From: Streptomyces aureus
Lineage (GTDB): Bacteria > Actinomycetota > Actinomycetes > Streptomycetales > Streptomycetaceae
DNA length: 64,000 bases
Assembly (NCBI RefSeq): GCF_000725495.1
Contig: NZ_JNZD01000033.1
Location: 3,895 to 67,894 of the forward strand
Direction of reading: 5' to 3'
The translations under genes and the position numbers were made by a program. Below the pieces are notes generated by a model that saw only the letters and a program-made list of their open reading frames with translations, made no database searches and was not told the origin of the DNA. This document shows positions 17,177 through 25,649 of the stretch, in pieces; the stretch's first letter is position 1, and every line of letters starts with the position of its first letter.

Positions 17177-17944
17177 ATGGCGGCCACCCAGGTCCTCCGG
17201 TCGGAGTGGACCAAGATCCGTTCGGTGGCGTCCACGGTGTGGACGCTGAGCCTCGCGACCCTCGTCACGGTCGCGCTCGGCCTGCTCATCTCGATCGTGT
17301 CGAACAACGAGTTCGACAACATGAGCCGGAACGACCGGCTGACGTTCGACCCGACGTTCATCAGCTTCGCGGGCATGACCCTCGGCCAGCTCGCGATGAT
17401 CGTGTTCGGGGTGCTGGTCGTCGGCAACGAGTACAGCACCGGCATGATCCGCACCTCGCTCTCGGCGGTGCCCCAGCGCGGCACGTTCCTGTTCAGCAAG
17501 GTCGCGGTGGCGGCGGCCCTGGCCCTGGCCGTCGGCATGATCACCAGCTTCGTCACGTTCTTCGTGGGCCAGGCGGCGCTCGGCACCCACCGGGCCTCGA
17601 TCAGTGATCCGGGAGTGCTGCGCGCGGTGATCGGCGGGGGCCTCTACATGACGCTGATCACCGTCTTCTCGATGGGCGTCGCGGCGATGCTGCGCTCCCC
17701 GATGCTCTCGCTCGGCATCCTGATGCCGTTCTTCTTCCTGATCTCCAACATCCTGGGCGCGGTCTCCGCGACCAAGAAGGTCGGCCGCTACCTCCCCGAC
17801 CAGGCCGGCAGCAGGATCCTGCGGGTGGTGACCCCGCTCGACGACACCCCCTACGGCCCCTGGGGCGGCCTCGGCATCATGCTGCTGTGGGTGGCCGCGG
17901 CCCTGATCGGCGGTTACGCGCTGCTCAAGAAGCGGGACGCGTAG
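17177..17944 (+). CDS. ABC-2 family permease (exporter pair 1)
   Basis: A 255-residue integral membrane protein with about six hydrophobic helices. It begins LRSEWTKIRSVASTVWTL, the usual N-terminus of ABC-2 permeases in these pairs, and includes VVGNEYSTGMIRTSLSAVPQR, the conserved loop after helix 2, and a final LLKKRDA. It is translated directly after its ATPase, so the two form a transporter. Its last 20 bp overlap the 3' end of the convergent channel-like gene. The substrate is unknown; no biosynthetic genes are adjacent. Confidence 0.88.
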   Translation: MAATQVLRSEWTKIRSVASTVWTLSLATLVTVALGLLISIVSNNEFDNMSRNDRLTFDPTFISFAGMTLGQLAMIVFGVLVVGNEYSTGMIRTSLSAVPQRGTFLFSKVAVAAALALAVGMITSFVTFFVGQAALGTHRASISDPGVLRAVIGGGLYMTLITVFSMGVAAMLRSPMLSLGILMPFFFLISNILGAVSATKKVGRYLPDQAGSRILRVVTPLDDTPYGPWGGLGIMLLWVAAALIGGYALLKKRDA

Positions 17945-18932
17945 ACGGGTCCGGGGGCTCGTCGCCGTCCGGGCCGGGGCGGATCAGGCCGTCGAAGTCG
18001 GACCAGCCCTCCCACCGCCACACGTCCTTCGCGAGGTCGGGCTGGAGCGGCACGAACCGGCCGAGTTCGAAGTCCCCGCCCTCCAGGTCGAACCAGCACT
18101 CGTCGGCGACCTCGGTGCCGAGTCCGACGGTCCGCGCGGTCAGCCGGACGAGGAGTTTCACCCCGGACGAGCCGGACAGGTCCTTGCCCTGGATCCGGCT
18201 GAACGGCAGGGCGGTCACCGGGGCCTCGACCGGTATCCAGACCGTGAAGGGCGCCCCCCGCTCGACCGCGAGCCAGCTGCGCTCGTCGGCCGGCTCGCCC
18301 TGGGCGTCCAGCACCTTGAGCCACTGCTTGTAGATGACGAGGCTGCCGTCGTGCGGGGAGCGCTCCAGGTAGCGCAGATGGGCGCGGGCGCGCAGGTCGA
18401 CGACCGACAGGTTGTCGAAGCGGTTGTAGAAGCGGACGGCGATGACGGCGTCGTCGCTGCCCGCGTGCCGGCGCGAGTAGCCGGGGAAGTCGGCGGTCCA
18501 GGCGTGCGAGATGCTGGCCCGGCGCCGCCAGACGAAGGGCCGCAGCGCGAACAGTTTGATCAGGACGATGCCGAGGAGCACCGCCGGCACCAGGGCGCCG
18601 GTCATCGAGGCGAGCGTGGCCAGGAGCTGGTGCGCGGTGCTGTCCGGTTCGGGGTCGAGGCTGTCGGTGCCGACGCAGGCCCGCAGCACGCCGAGACTGA
18701 GGTCGAGGAGCCGCTCCCCGTTCGAGAACCGCTCCGCCATGGAGCGCGGCGAGTCCTCGGTCAGCGTCCACGCCGCCGCCACGAGGACCGAGAGGGCGGC
18801 CAGCGCGCCCAGCGCCATCAGCAGCAGGGCGTGGACGGTCCGTCCCGCGATCCACCAGCGAACGGACGTGCGGAAACGCGGATGCGCCGGTCCCCGGCCG
18901 GAACGCCCCACCGCACGCCTGATGAGCCCCAA
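17925..18932 (-). CDS. Two-TM protein resembling an inward-rectifier channel, filter degenerate
   Basis: A 335-residue protein with two membrane helices (about 34-55 and 107-129) and a large cytoplasmic domain. The second helix region HQLLATLASMTGALVPAVLLGI reads like the inner helix of two-TM potassium channels. The soluble part IAVRFYNRFDNLSVVDLRARAHLRYL resembles the Kir C-terminal beta sandwich. Where TVGYGD should occur before helix 2 there is CVGTDS (86-91), so the selectivity filter is not canonical. The start is a TTG at 18932 with GGGGGAAG upstream. It converges on the permease gene. It may be a non-conducting relative or a channel of altered selectivity; the homology is my reading, not a search. 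Confidence 0.5.
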   Translation of the reverse strand: MGLIRRAVGRSGRGPAHPRFRTSVRWWIAGRTVHALLLMALGALAALSVLVAAAWTLTEDSPRSMAERFSNGERLLDLSLGVLRACVGTDSLDPEPDSTAHQLLATLASMTGALVPAVLLGIVLIKLFALRPFVWRRRASISHAWTADFPGYSRRHAGSDDAVIAVRFYNRFDNLSVVDLRARAHLRYLERSPHDGSLVIYKQWLKVLDAQGEPADERSWLAVERGAPFTVWIPVEAPVTALPFSRIQGKDLSGSSGVKLLVRLTARTVGLGTEVADECWFDLEGGDFELGRFVPLQPDLAKDVWRWEGWSDFDGLIRPGPDGDEPPDPSTRPAS

Positions 18933-19129
18933 CTCGCTTCCCCCGTAACCGACTTCGGCACGACTCGTACAATCAGGACGGCATCATTCCCGGTGTCGGT
19001 TCCGGCCAACCGCACCCGGCTGGGGAGACCGGGTCCCGTGCCGGGTACATCTCGGGTGAGGGCCCCGGCTCATCTCGCGTGAAAGGCTGTGCCCGTATGC
19101 GCGCGACACCACCCCCGGAGGGCGTCACC

Positions 19130-20020
19130 GTGACGACGAAGGACCGAAGCCTCGAGGCGCTGGGCCTGAGCGACGTGCCCGCGAAGCAGCCCCTCACCTA
19201 TCCCGGCCGCCCCACCACCGAGCCGTCCCTGCTGACCGGCGGGGAACTGCTCCAGCTGGACGTGCGGCCGCTGCGCCTCGGCGAGTGGTTCGTGGAGGAG
19301 CGCCGGGAGCAGCAGCGGCTGGACGAGGCGCTCGCCGACCGGGGGCAGGTGGGCACCGGGCTGCGCCATCCGGTCATCGCGGTCGGCTCGAACGCCTCCC
19401 CCGGGCAGGTGGCGCACAAGCTGACCCGGCTGGGCATCCCGGCGACGGTCCCGATGGTGCCGGTGCGGGTGCGCGGCATCGGCGTCGGCTGCTCGGGGCA
19501 CATCAGCCCGGCGGGTTACGTGGCCGGGACCCCGTACGTGGAGCCGGCCGCCGAGACGACACTGGTGGTCACCTGGCTGGACTCGACCCAGCTGAAGGCC
19601 GTCGACGACACCGAGTTCCCCGACTACCGCCGGGCGATACTCCCCGGCGACGCGTTCACGATGACGATGCCCTCCGGGGAGCTGCTGGGCGGCGCGTACA
19701 TCTACTTCAGCGCGCACGGCGTGCTCGCCGATCCCGGGTCCGGGCGGCCCCGTCCGGGCGGCGGCGACCAGTCCGAGCTGCTCGCGGCCCTGCTGGCGGA
19801 TTCGGGGCGGCTGCGCGAGCTGCTCGGGCCCGACCCCGCGACCTGGGTGCGCCGCGCGGGCGGCGACCGGTCGCTGCGCGAGGCGGGCACGCTCGTCTTC
19901 GGCGAGGAGGGCTGGGTGCTGCCGCAGACCGACTTCCTGCCCTACCTCGACGAATCGGCGGAGCTGCGGCTCTACGACGATCTTCCGCCGCTGGACGATT
20001 CGCTGCCGGAGCGCCCCTGA
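19130..20020 (+). CDS. Conserved actinobacterial protein of unknown function
   Basis: A 296-residue soluble protein that I do not recognise with certainty. It contains LRHPVIAVGSNASPGQVAHKL, SGHISPAGYVAGTPYVEP and VVTWLDSTQLKAVDDTEFPDY. The VGSNASPGQ segment recalls the YGSN motif of gamma-glutamylcyclotransferase-like folds, but this is only a suggestion. The start chosen is GTG at 19130, because GGAGG lies 8 bp upstream. An ATG at 19097 would add 11 residues. No signal peptide or membrane segment is visible. It lies between the two paralogous ABC exporter pairs with its own upstream spacer and may be unrelated to transport. Confidence 0.65.
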   Translation: MTTKDRSLEALGLSDVPAKQPLTYPGRPTTEPSLLTGGELLQLDVRPLRLGEWFVEERREQQRLDEALADRGQVGTGLRHPVIAVGSNASPGQVAHKLTRLGIPATVPMVPVRVRGIGVGCSGHISPAGYVAGTPYVEPAAETTLVVTWLDSTQLKAVDDTEFPDYRRAILPGDAFTMTMPSGELLGGAYIYFSAHGVLADPGSGRPRPGGGDQSELLAALLADSGRLRELLGPDPATWVRRAGGDRSLREAGTLVFGEEGWVLPQTDFLPYLDESAELRLYDDLPPLDDSLPERP

Positions 20021-20157
20021 CATGTCCCGTCCGAGGGCCGGCGGCGCATTCCCTTTGCCCGCCGATCAAGAAAGACGGGTACCTGACAGAACAGGCGCAC
20101 GAATCGTCGCCCTCTACTGGATCTTTCACCGGCCGATGGTCATGACTTTACCTTCCC

Positions 20158-20188
20158 TTGAGTGGAACCGTCGGCGCCCGGATATCCT
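20158..20188 (+). promoter_or_regulatory. Putative promoter of exporter pair 2
   Basis: TTGAGT (20158-20163) and TATCCT (20183-20188) form a possible -35/-10 pair, although the 19-bp spacing is long. It would give a leader of about 50 nt before the ATPase start at 20247. The rest of the 226-bp gap has no gene I can support. Confidence 0.35.
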
Positions 20189-20246
20189 CCTTACCCTTAC
20201 GGGGGCGTGCGCCCCGACGTCCTGAACCTTTCGATGGGTGCGGAGA

Positions 20247-21527
20247 ATGATCGAGGCAGTCGGCCTGACGAAGCGCTACGGCGCCAAGACGGCCGTGTAC
20301 AACCTTTCCTTCCAGGTCCGGCCGGGTGCCGTCACCGGCTTCCTCGGGCCCAACGGCTCGGGCAAGTCGACGACGATGCGCATGATCCTCGGCCTCGACA
20401 ACCCGAGCGCCGGGCACGTCACGATCGGCGGGTTCCCCTACCGCCGGCTGCCGAACGCGCCCCGCCAGGTCGGCGCGCTCCTCGACGCCAAGGCCGTCCA
20501 CGGCGGCCGGAGCGCCCGCAACCACCTGCTGAGCCTGGCCCAGCTGTCGGGCATCCCGGCCCGCCGCGTGGACGAGGTGCTCGGGGTCGTCGGCCTCCAG
20601 GACGTGGCCCGAAAGCGCTCCAAGGGCTTCTCCCTCGGCATGGGCCAGCGCCTCGGCATCGCCGCCGCGCTCCTCGGCGACCCCCAGGTGCTGCTCTTCG
20701 ACGAGCCGGTCAACGGCCTCGACCCCGAGGGCATCCTGTGGGTCCGCAACCTGATGAAGGCGCTGGCCGCCGAGGGCCGTACGGTCTTCGTCTCCTCGCA
20801 CCTCATGAGCGAGATGGCGCTGACCGCCGACCACCTCATCGTGATCGGCCGCGGCCAGCTCCTCGCCGACCAGAGCGTCAAGGACTTCATCTCCCACAAC
20901 TCGGCCGACTTCGCCCGGGTGCGCACGCCCGAGACCGAGCCGCAGCAGCGCGAGAAGCTGACCGCCGCGCTGACCGAGGCGGGCGGCCAGGTGCTGCCCG
21001 AGCAGGACGGCGCGCTGCGCGTCACCGGCCTGCCGCTCCCCCGCATCAGCGACCTCGCGCACTCCGCCGACGTGCGGCTGTGGGAGCTGTCCCCGCACCA
21101 GGCCTCGCTGGAGGAGGCGTACATGCGGATGACGCAGGGCGCCGTCGACTACCGCTCGACCGTCGACCAGAAGGCCGGACTGCAGCAGCAGCTGCCGCCG
21201 GGCGCCGTGCCGCCGCCGCAGATGCCGGTGGCGGGCCAGGGCCAGCCCGGCTGGTACCCGCCGCTGCCGCCCCAGCAGGGCGGCCAGCCCTTCGCCATGC
21301 CGCAGTCGGGCCCCTACGGCGCTCCCCCGGCCCCCGGTGCGGGCGCTCCCGGCCCCTACGGAGCTCCGGCCGCCCCCGGCGCCACGGACGCCAACCCGTA
21401 CGCCCAGGCCCCCGCCGCCGCCCCGGCGCCCGCCTCCGCCCCGGCCCCGGCTCCCGCGGCCGCGCCCGAGTCCGCCCCCACGCCCGCGCCCGCCGCCGAC
21501 CTGACCAAGCCCGAGGACGCCCGATGA
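20247..21527 (+). CDS. ABC transporter ATP-binding protein with Pro/Ala tail (exporter pair 2)
   Basis: A 426-residue paralogue of the ATPase at 16158, with the same motif positions: Walker A GPNGSGKST (34-42), signature SLGMGQ (129-134), Walker B LLFDEPVNGLDP (149-160). It differs by a long C-terminal tail (about 310-426) made almost only of Pro, Ala, Gly, Gln and Tyr (PPGAVPPPQ, GPYGAPPAPGAGAP). The start is taken as ATG 20247 (MIEAVGLTKRYG), in line with its paralogue; GTG at 20238 is possible. Its stop overlaps the permease start in ATGA. The tail is probably disordered and may mediate protein contacts. Substrate unknown. Confidence 0.9.
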   Translation: MIEAVGLTKRYGAKTAVYNLSFQVRPGAVTGFLGPNGSGKSTTMRMILGLDNPSAGHVTIGGFPYRRLPNAPRQVGALLDAKAVHGGRSARNHLLSLAQLSGIPARRVDEVLGVVGLQDVARKRSKGFSLGMGQRLGIAAALLGDPQVLLFDEPVNGLDPEGILWVRNLMKALAAEGRTVFVSSHLMSEMALTADHLIVIGRGQLLADQSVKDFISHNSADFARVRTPETEPQQREKLTAALTEAGGQVLPEQDGALRVTGLPLPRISDLAHSADVRLWELSPHQASLEEAYMRMTQGAVDYRSTVDQKAGLQQQLPPGAVPPPQMPVAGQGQPGWYPPLPPQQGGQPFAMPQSGPYGAPPAPGAGAPGPYGAPAAPGATDANPYAQAPAAAPAPASAPAPAPAAAPESAPTPAPAADLTKPEDAR

Positions 21528-22369
21528 GCACGCCCCAGCCCCCGATGCCGCAGCAGGCCGCCGCTGCCCCCGACTGGCAGGTCGCGCCCGGCACTTCGTA
21601 CACCTCGCCGATCCCCGTCACCCGCACCCACCTCGGGCACGCCCTCAACTCCGAGTGGACGAAGATCAAGTCGGTGCGCTCCACGATGTGGACGCTCGGC
21701 ACCTTCCTGGTCCTGGTGATCGGCATCGGCTTCCTGGTCGCCGCGCAGACCACCGGTGAGGACTTCCGCGAGACCCCGTTCACGGTGCCGGCGTTCATCG
21801 GCCTGCTGCTCGGCCAGCTCTGCATGGTCACCCTGGGAGTCCTCGTGGTCTCCTCCGAGTACGGCACCGGCATGATCCGTACGACGTTCACGGCCTCGCC
21901 GCAGCGGCACCGGGTGCTCGCCGCCAAGCTGATCATCTTCTTCGCGGTCGCGTTCACCGTCTCGGCCTGCGCGATCGGCCTCGTCGGCCTGTTCACCTCG
22001 AGCCTGCACAGCGGCGACGCGTCCCCCTCGTGGGGCGGCACCGTCTTCATGGGCGCGCTCTACGTCTCGCTGCTCGGCACGCTCTCGCTCGCCGTGGGGT
22101 CGATGCTGCGCCACTCCGCGGGCGCGATCACCACGATGCTCGGCGTCGTGCTGCTGCCCTCGATCCTGCCCGCGTTCCTGATGCTGTCCGACACCCTGCG
22201 GACGATCGGCGAGAAGATGCAGGAATACGCCCCCATCTCCTCCCTCGCCGCGGTCTTCCGGGTGGGTCCCGACGACAGCACCGGCGCCGCCCAGCTCGGC
22301 CTGCTCGCCGGGGTCGCGGCGGCGGCCGTCGTCGCCGCCTTCGTCCTCCTGGAGCGCCGGGACGTCTGA
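21524..22369 (+). CDS. ABC-2 family permease (exporter pair 2)
   Basis: A 281-residue membrane protein with a 40-residue Pro/Gln/Ala-rich N-terminus before LNSEWTKIKSVRSTMWTLG, the start of the ABC-2 permease core. The conserved VVSSEYGTGMIRTTFTASPQR follows, then further helices and a final LLERRDV. It is the counterpart of the permease at 17177 and overlaps its ATPase gene by four bases. Both partners of this pair carry Pro-rich cytoplasmic extensions missing or short in pair 1, so the extensions may interact. Substrate unknown. Confidence 0.88.
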   Translation: MSTPQPPMPQQAAAAPDWQVAPGTSYTSPIPVTRTHLGHALNSEWTKIKSVRSTMWTLGTFLVLVIGIGFLVAAQTTGEDFRETPFTVPAFIGLLLGQLCMVTLGVLVVSSEYGTGMIRTTFTASPQRHRVLAAKLIIFFAVAFTVSACAIGLVGLFTSSLHSGDASPSWGGTVFMGALYVSLLGTLSLAVGSMLRHSAGAITTMLGVVLLPSILPAFLMLSDTLRTIGEKMQEYAPISSLAAVFRVGPDDSTGAAQLGLLAGVAAAAVVAAFVLLERRDV

Positions 22370-22414
22370 CGCCCGCGTTCGTCCGGCCGTGCGGCCGGAC
22401 GGGACCGAAGTCGC

Positions 22415-22747
22415 CTAGAACCTGGGCGCGTTACGGGACCGCTGCACCCTCGAGGTGCGGCGGTCCTTCGCGTTCCAGCAGGCCTTGTGCCAGTGCCGCC
22501 GCTCGTCGACGCCCGAGTGCTCCGGCCAGGCCACCACGTGGGGCACCCCGGAGGGGATCAACTGGTCGCAGCCGGGGCAGCGGTAGGTCTTGCCCTGCGC
22601 GCTCGCGCCCGCCACGTGACGCACGCTCCACTCCTCGCCGCCCCAGCTCTCGGTGGACTGCCAGCCGCCGTAACGGTCCGACGCGTCCTCCTCGGGGCTC
22701 CTGCCGGACGAGCCGGCGTCCTTCGGACGGTTGCGACGCGGGGACAA
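22415..22747 (-). CDS. Small zinc-ribbon-like protein
   Basis: A 110-residue basic protein conserved in Streptomyces. Central residues YRCPGCDQLIPSGVPHVVAW and RRHWHKACWNAKDRR give a CxxC...HxxxC arrangement likely to bind zinc; the ends are Arg/Ser-rich. The TTG at 22747 (MSPRRNRPKD) is preferred, with GAGG 6 bp upstream; GTG at 22759 is the alternative. Some databases label such proteins ATP/GTP-binding, but no P-loop is present. It could bind nucleic acid. It lies between exporter pair 2 and the oxidoreductase and is transcribed away from the latter. Confidence 0.65.
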   Translation of the reverse strand: MSPRRNRPKDAGSSGRSPEEDASDRYGGWQSTESWGGEEWSVRHVAGASAQGKTYRCPGCDQLIPSGVPHVVAWPEHSGVDERRHWHKACWNAKDRRTSRVQRSRNAPRF

Positions 22748-22956
22748 GGGACACCTCACGGAGCTATACAGGGAGCAGGGGCCGACACCAGCCTACGCGG
22801 GACGCACACGGGTACGCGTACTCCGCCGACCCGCGCAGATCCCCCTTCGGACCGTCCTCGGGCCGTCTTCGGACAGCCCAATTCCCAGACAATCCGCAAA
22901 TCTCTCCGCAAGGCCGTGTCTTCGGCACGTGTCAGGCGGTTATGCCGGGTGGGGGA

Positions 22957-22971
22957 GCTCCGTGTCGGAGC
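22957..22971. repeat. 6-bp inverted repeat in the oxidoreductase leader
   Basis: GCTCCG (22957-22962) and CGGAGC (22966-22971) flank TGT, about 20 bp before the ATG at 22991. In RNA it would be a small stable hairpin just upstream of the ribosome-binding site AGGAAG. Confidence 0.45.
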
Positions 22972-22990
22972 CGAGGAAGCAGGAAGTTCG

Positions 22991-24019
22991 ATGCACGTTG
23001 GAAGCTTTGTACTGGCGGCCCAGTTCCCTGGACAGGGCCAGGGCGAGGCCCTGCACCGCGCGGTGCGGTCGGCCGAGGTCGCCGAGGAGGCCGGACTGGA
23101 CACGGTCTGGCTGGCGGAACACCACTTCGTGCCGTACGGGACCTGCCCGTCGGCCATCACGCTCGCCGGATATCTGCTCGGCCGCACCGAGCGGATCCGG
23201 ATCGGCACCGCGGTCAGCGTGCTGCCCACCGTCCACCCGGTGGCGCTCGGCGAACAGGCCGCCCTGCTGCACCTGACGTCCGGCGGGCGCCTCTCGTTGG
23301 GGGTCGGCCGCGGCGGCCCCTGGGTCGACCTGGAGGTCTTCGGCGCGGGCCTCGCGGCGTACGAACAGGGGTTCCCCGAGTCACTCGATCTGCTGATCCG
23401 CTGGCTGCGCGAACCGTCCGTCGCCGGCACCTCCGGGCGGTTCCCGTTCCGTGAAGTCCCGGTCGTGCCACGCCCGTCGGAGGCGCTGAGCGGTGCTCCG
23501 GGCCCCGAGGTCGTCGTCGCCTGCACCTCGCCGGCGAGCGTCCGGCTCGCCGCCGAGCGCGGACTGCCGATGCTCCTGGGCATGCACGTCGGGGACGAGG
23601 AGAAGGCCGAAATGGTCGCGCTCTGGCGGCGGCACGCGCGCGCGGCGGGCCGCCCGACGGACGAGATCCAGGGCGCCGCCCATGTCTCCGCGGGCGTCTG
23701 CCAGATCGCGGACCGCAGGACCGACGCGGTCGAGACGCTCGTCAAGGCGATGCCGGGCTGGCTGAGGCAGGGGCTGGACGCCCATGTGACGGTCGACGGC
23801 CGCGCCCGCTCGATGCGGGACCCGGTGGCGTACACCGAACTGCTCTGCGGGCTGCACCCGGTGGGCACCCCGAGGCTGTGCGCCGACCGCCTCGCGGCGA
23901 CCTCGGAGCGGACGGGCATCGGGCGGTTCGCGCTGCTCGTCGAGGGTTCGGGCGACCTGGCGGCGACCGAGGAGAACGTACGGCGGCTCGGGGCCGAGGT
24001 GCTGCCCCAGCTCAGGTGA
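22991..24019 (+). CDS. LLM-class flavin-dependent oxidoreductase
   Basis: A 342-residue luciferase-like TIM-barrel protein. The family motifs are clear: AEVAEEAGLDTVWLAEHHF, RIRIGTAVSVLPTVHPVALGEQAALL, LSLGVGRGG and the C-terminal GTPRLCADRLAAT. Such enzymes use FMN or F420 to oxidise or reduce small molecules; the substrate cannot be told from the sequence. The ATG at 22991 has AGGAAG 5 bp upstream. It is a single-gene unit with the zinc-ribbon gene diverging upstream and the SCO5389-type gene converging downstream. No signal peptide. Confidence 0.85.
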   Translation: MHVGSFVLAAQFPGQGQGEALHRAVRSAEVAEEAGLDTVWLAEHHFVPYGTCPSAITLAGYLLGRTERIRIGTAVSVLPTVHPVALGEQAALLHLTSGGRLSLGVGRGGPWVDLEVFGAGLAAYEQGFPESLDLLIRWLREPSVAGTSGRFPFREVPVVPRPSEALSGAPGPEVVVACTSPASVRLAAERGLPMLLGMHVGDEEKAEMVALWRRHARAAGRPTDEIQGAAHVSAGVCQIADRRTDAVETLVKAMPGWLRQGLDAHVTVDGRARSMRDPVAYTELLCGLHPVGTPRLCADRLAATSERTGIGRFALLVEGSGDLAATEENVRRLGAEVLPQLR

Positions 24020-24123
24020 CCGCACGGAGACGGGCCCGGCGGGCCGGACTCGCGGGGAGCTTGCCGCCCCAGTACCAATGCACCTCCCGCGTACGGAGCG
24101 GCAAGCAATGCGGCATCAGTGCG

Positions 24124-24516
24124 TCAGCAGTCCCTGAACTCCGGGGACTGGTTGAGCAGCTGACTGCGGACCGAGGTGAAGCGTGCCAGTGTGTCGTCCA
24201 CCGAGTCGTCCAGTGGGAACACCGCCACCCGGTGGCAGTTCTGGAAGGCCAGCCGCACTCCGAAGTGCCGCTGCAGCGCGCCGCGTATCGCGTCACTCGC
24301 GAGCGCACGCAGCAGCTGGCCACGTGCCTGCTCGTCCGGCGGAGGCGTCTGGTTGTCGGCGAACTTGCCGCCGTCCACCTTCAGCTGGGCCACCAGGGAG
24401 CTGATCATCTCCCATGCGTAGGGCAGGGAGGTCCGGACGCAGTCGACGAATTCAGCTTCATCGACCTCGCCTCGCTCGGCCTGTTGGAGTAGGGCCGGTG
24501 AGACGTCGAGCGACAT
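24124..24516 (-). CDS. SCO5389-family conserved protein
   Basis: A 130-residue acidic soluble protein found in actinobacteria and named in databases after S. coelicolor SCO5389. It starts [20 protein letters not shown] and contains [19 protein letters not shown] and [21 protein letters not shown]. No membrane segment, signal peptide or catalytic motif is recognisable. The ATG at 24516 has GGAG 6 bp upstream. It converges on the oxidoreductase gene and diverges from nucS across a 364-bp spacer. Function unknown. Confidence 0.75.
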   Translation of the reverse strand: MSLDVSPALLQQAERGEVDEAEFVDCVRTSLPYAWEMISSLVAQLKVDGGKFADNQTPPPDEQARGQLLRALASDAIRGALQRHFGVRLAFQNCHRVAVFPLDDSVDDTLARFTSVRSQLLNQSPEFRDC

Positions 24517-24880
24517 GGGTACTCCTCTCGCACCCCCATACCACGGGGGTTGCCGGACAGGGACGGGGACCGCGATACCGAACACGCTGAGTACATGTAT
24601 CGCGACCTCCCGTTCATACGGTAAGCATCGGCAGGTAACGGCACCAGGAGAATGGGCACATAGCGAACGCCCGGTACGCCGACTATCGGCCACGGCAGAA
24701 GAGGGAAGCTTCAGGATCAATGGGGTGACCCGCGAAAACGTCACCCGGGCCCACTCCTGGGACCCGGGGGGACGAATGGGACGAACGGCGGGATCCCTCC
24801 CCCGGCCGGACACCGCGGGCGGCCGCGGTCAGGGGACGGGAATCGCGTGCACCGCCGCCGGTCGAGTAGCGTTGCCGACC
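24517..24880. promoter_or_regulatory. Divergent spacer between the SCO5389-type gene and nucS
   Basis: This 364-bp gap holds no gene I can support. It contains a 7-bp perfect inverted repeat with a 10-bp centre, GGGTGAC (24723-24729) and GTCACCC (24740-24746), which looks like a regulator site. TAGCGT (24867-24872) ends 8 bp before the nucS ATG and is a good -10 for a leaderless message. No convincing -35 was seen for either gene. Confidence 0.4.
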
Positions 24881-25552
24881 ATGCGTCTCGTCATCGCCCG
24901 CTGTTCCGTGGACTACGCGGGCCGGCTCACCGCCCACCTCCCGTCGGCCCCCCGTCTGATCCTCGTGAAGGCGGACGGCAGCGTCTCCATCCACGCGGAC
25001 GACCGGGCCTACAAGCCCCTCAACTGGATGTCGCCGCCCTGCACCCTGAAGGAGGGGTCCGGCGACGACGAAGGCGTCTGGACCGTCGTCAACAAGGCGG
25101 GCGAGAAGCTCATCATCACGATGGAGGAGATCCTCCACGACTCCTCGCACGAACTCGGCGTGGACCCCGGCCTGATCAAGGACGGCGTGGAAGCGCACCT
25201 CCAGGAACTGCTCGCCGACCGCATCGAGACCCTCGGCGAGGGCTACTCGCTGATCCGCCGCGAGTACATGACGGCGATCGGCCCGGTCGACATCCTGTGC
25301 CGGGACGCCGACGGGGGGACCGTCGCGGTCGAGATCAAGCGTCGCGGCGAGATCGACGGCGTCGAGCAACTCACGCGCTATCTGGAGCTGTTGAACCGCG
25401 ACCCGCACCTCGCGCCGGTCCGCGGCATCTTCGCCGCCCAGGAGATCAAGCCGCAGGCCCGCGTCCTCGCGACCGACCGCGGCATCGGCTGCGCGGTGCT
25501 GGACTACGACGCCCTGCGCGGCATCGAGGACGACAAGCTGCGGCTGTTCTGA
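24881..25552 (+). CDS. nucS: NucS/EndoMS mismatch-specific endonuclease
   Basis: A 223-residue enzyme. The RecB-like nuclease motif is visible as GPVDILCRD (D137) and VAVEIKRRG (E151, K153). The C-terminus DDKLRLF matches the beta-clamp-binding tail of NucS. In actinobacteria lacking MutS/MutL, NucS cuts both strands at mismatches and lowers mutation rate. Length agrees with characterised members. There is no ribosome-binding site; a -10 8 bp upstream of the ATG suggests a leaderless transcript. It stands alone between the SCO5389-type gene and the convergent ATPase-like gene. Confidence 0.95.
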   Translation: MRLVIARCSVDYAGRLTAHLPSAPRLILVKADGSVSIHADDRAYKPLNWMSPPCTLKEGSGDDEGVWTVVNKAGEKLIITMEEILHDSSHELGVDPGLIKDGVEAHLQELLADRIETLGEGYSLIRREYMTAIGPVDILCRDADGGTVAVEIKRRGEIDGVEQLTRYLELLNRDPHLAPVRGIFAAQEIKPQARVLATDRGIGCAVLDYDALRGIEDDKLRLF

Positions 25553-25649
25553 GCCCCCGGGCTTCGTATACGACGCGGGGCCGGGTCCGACGACGGACCC
25601 GGCCCCGCGTGCGTTTCGTGCGGTCCGGCCGTACGTCCGGACCGCGCGG

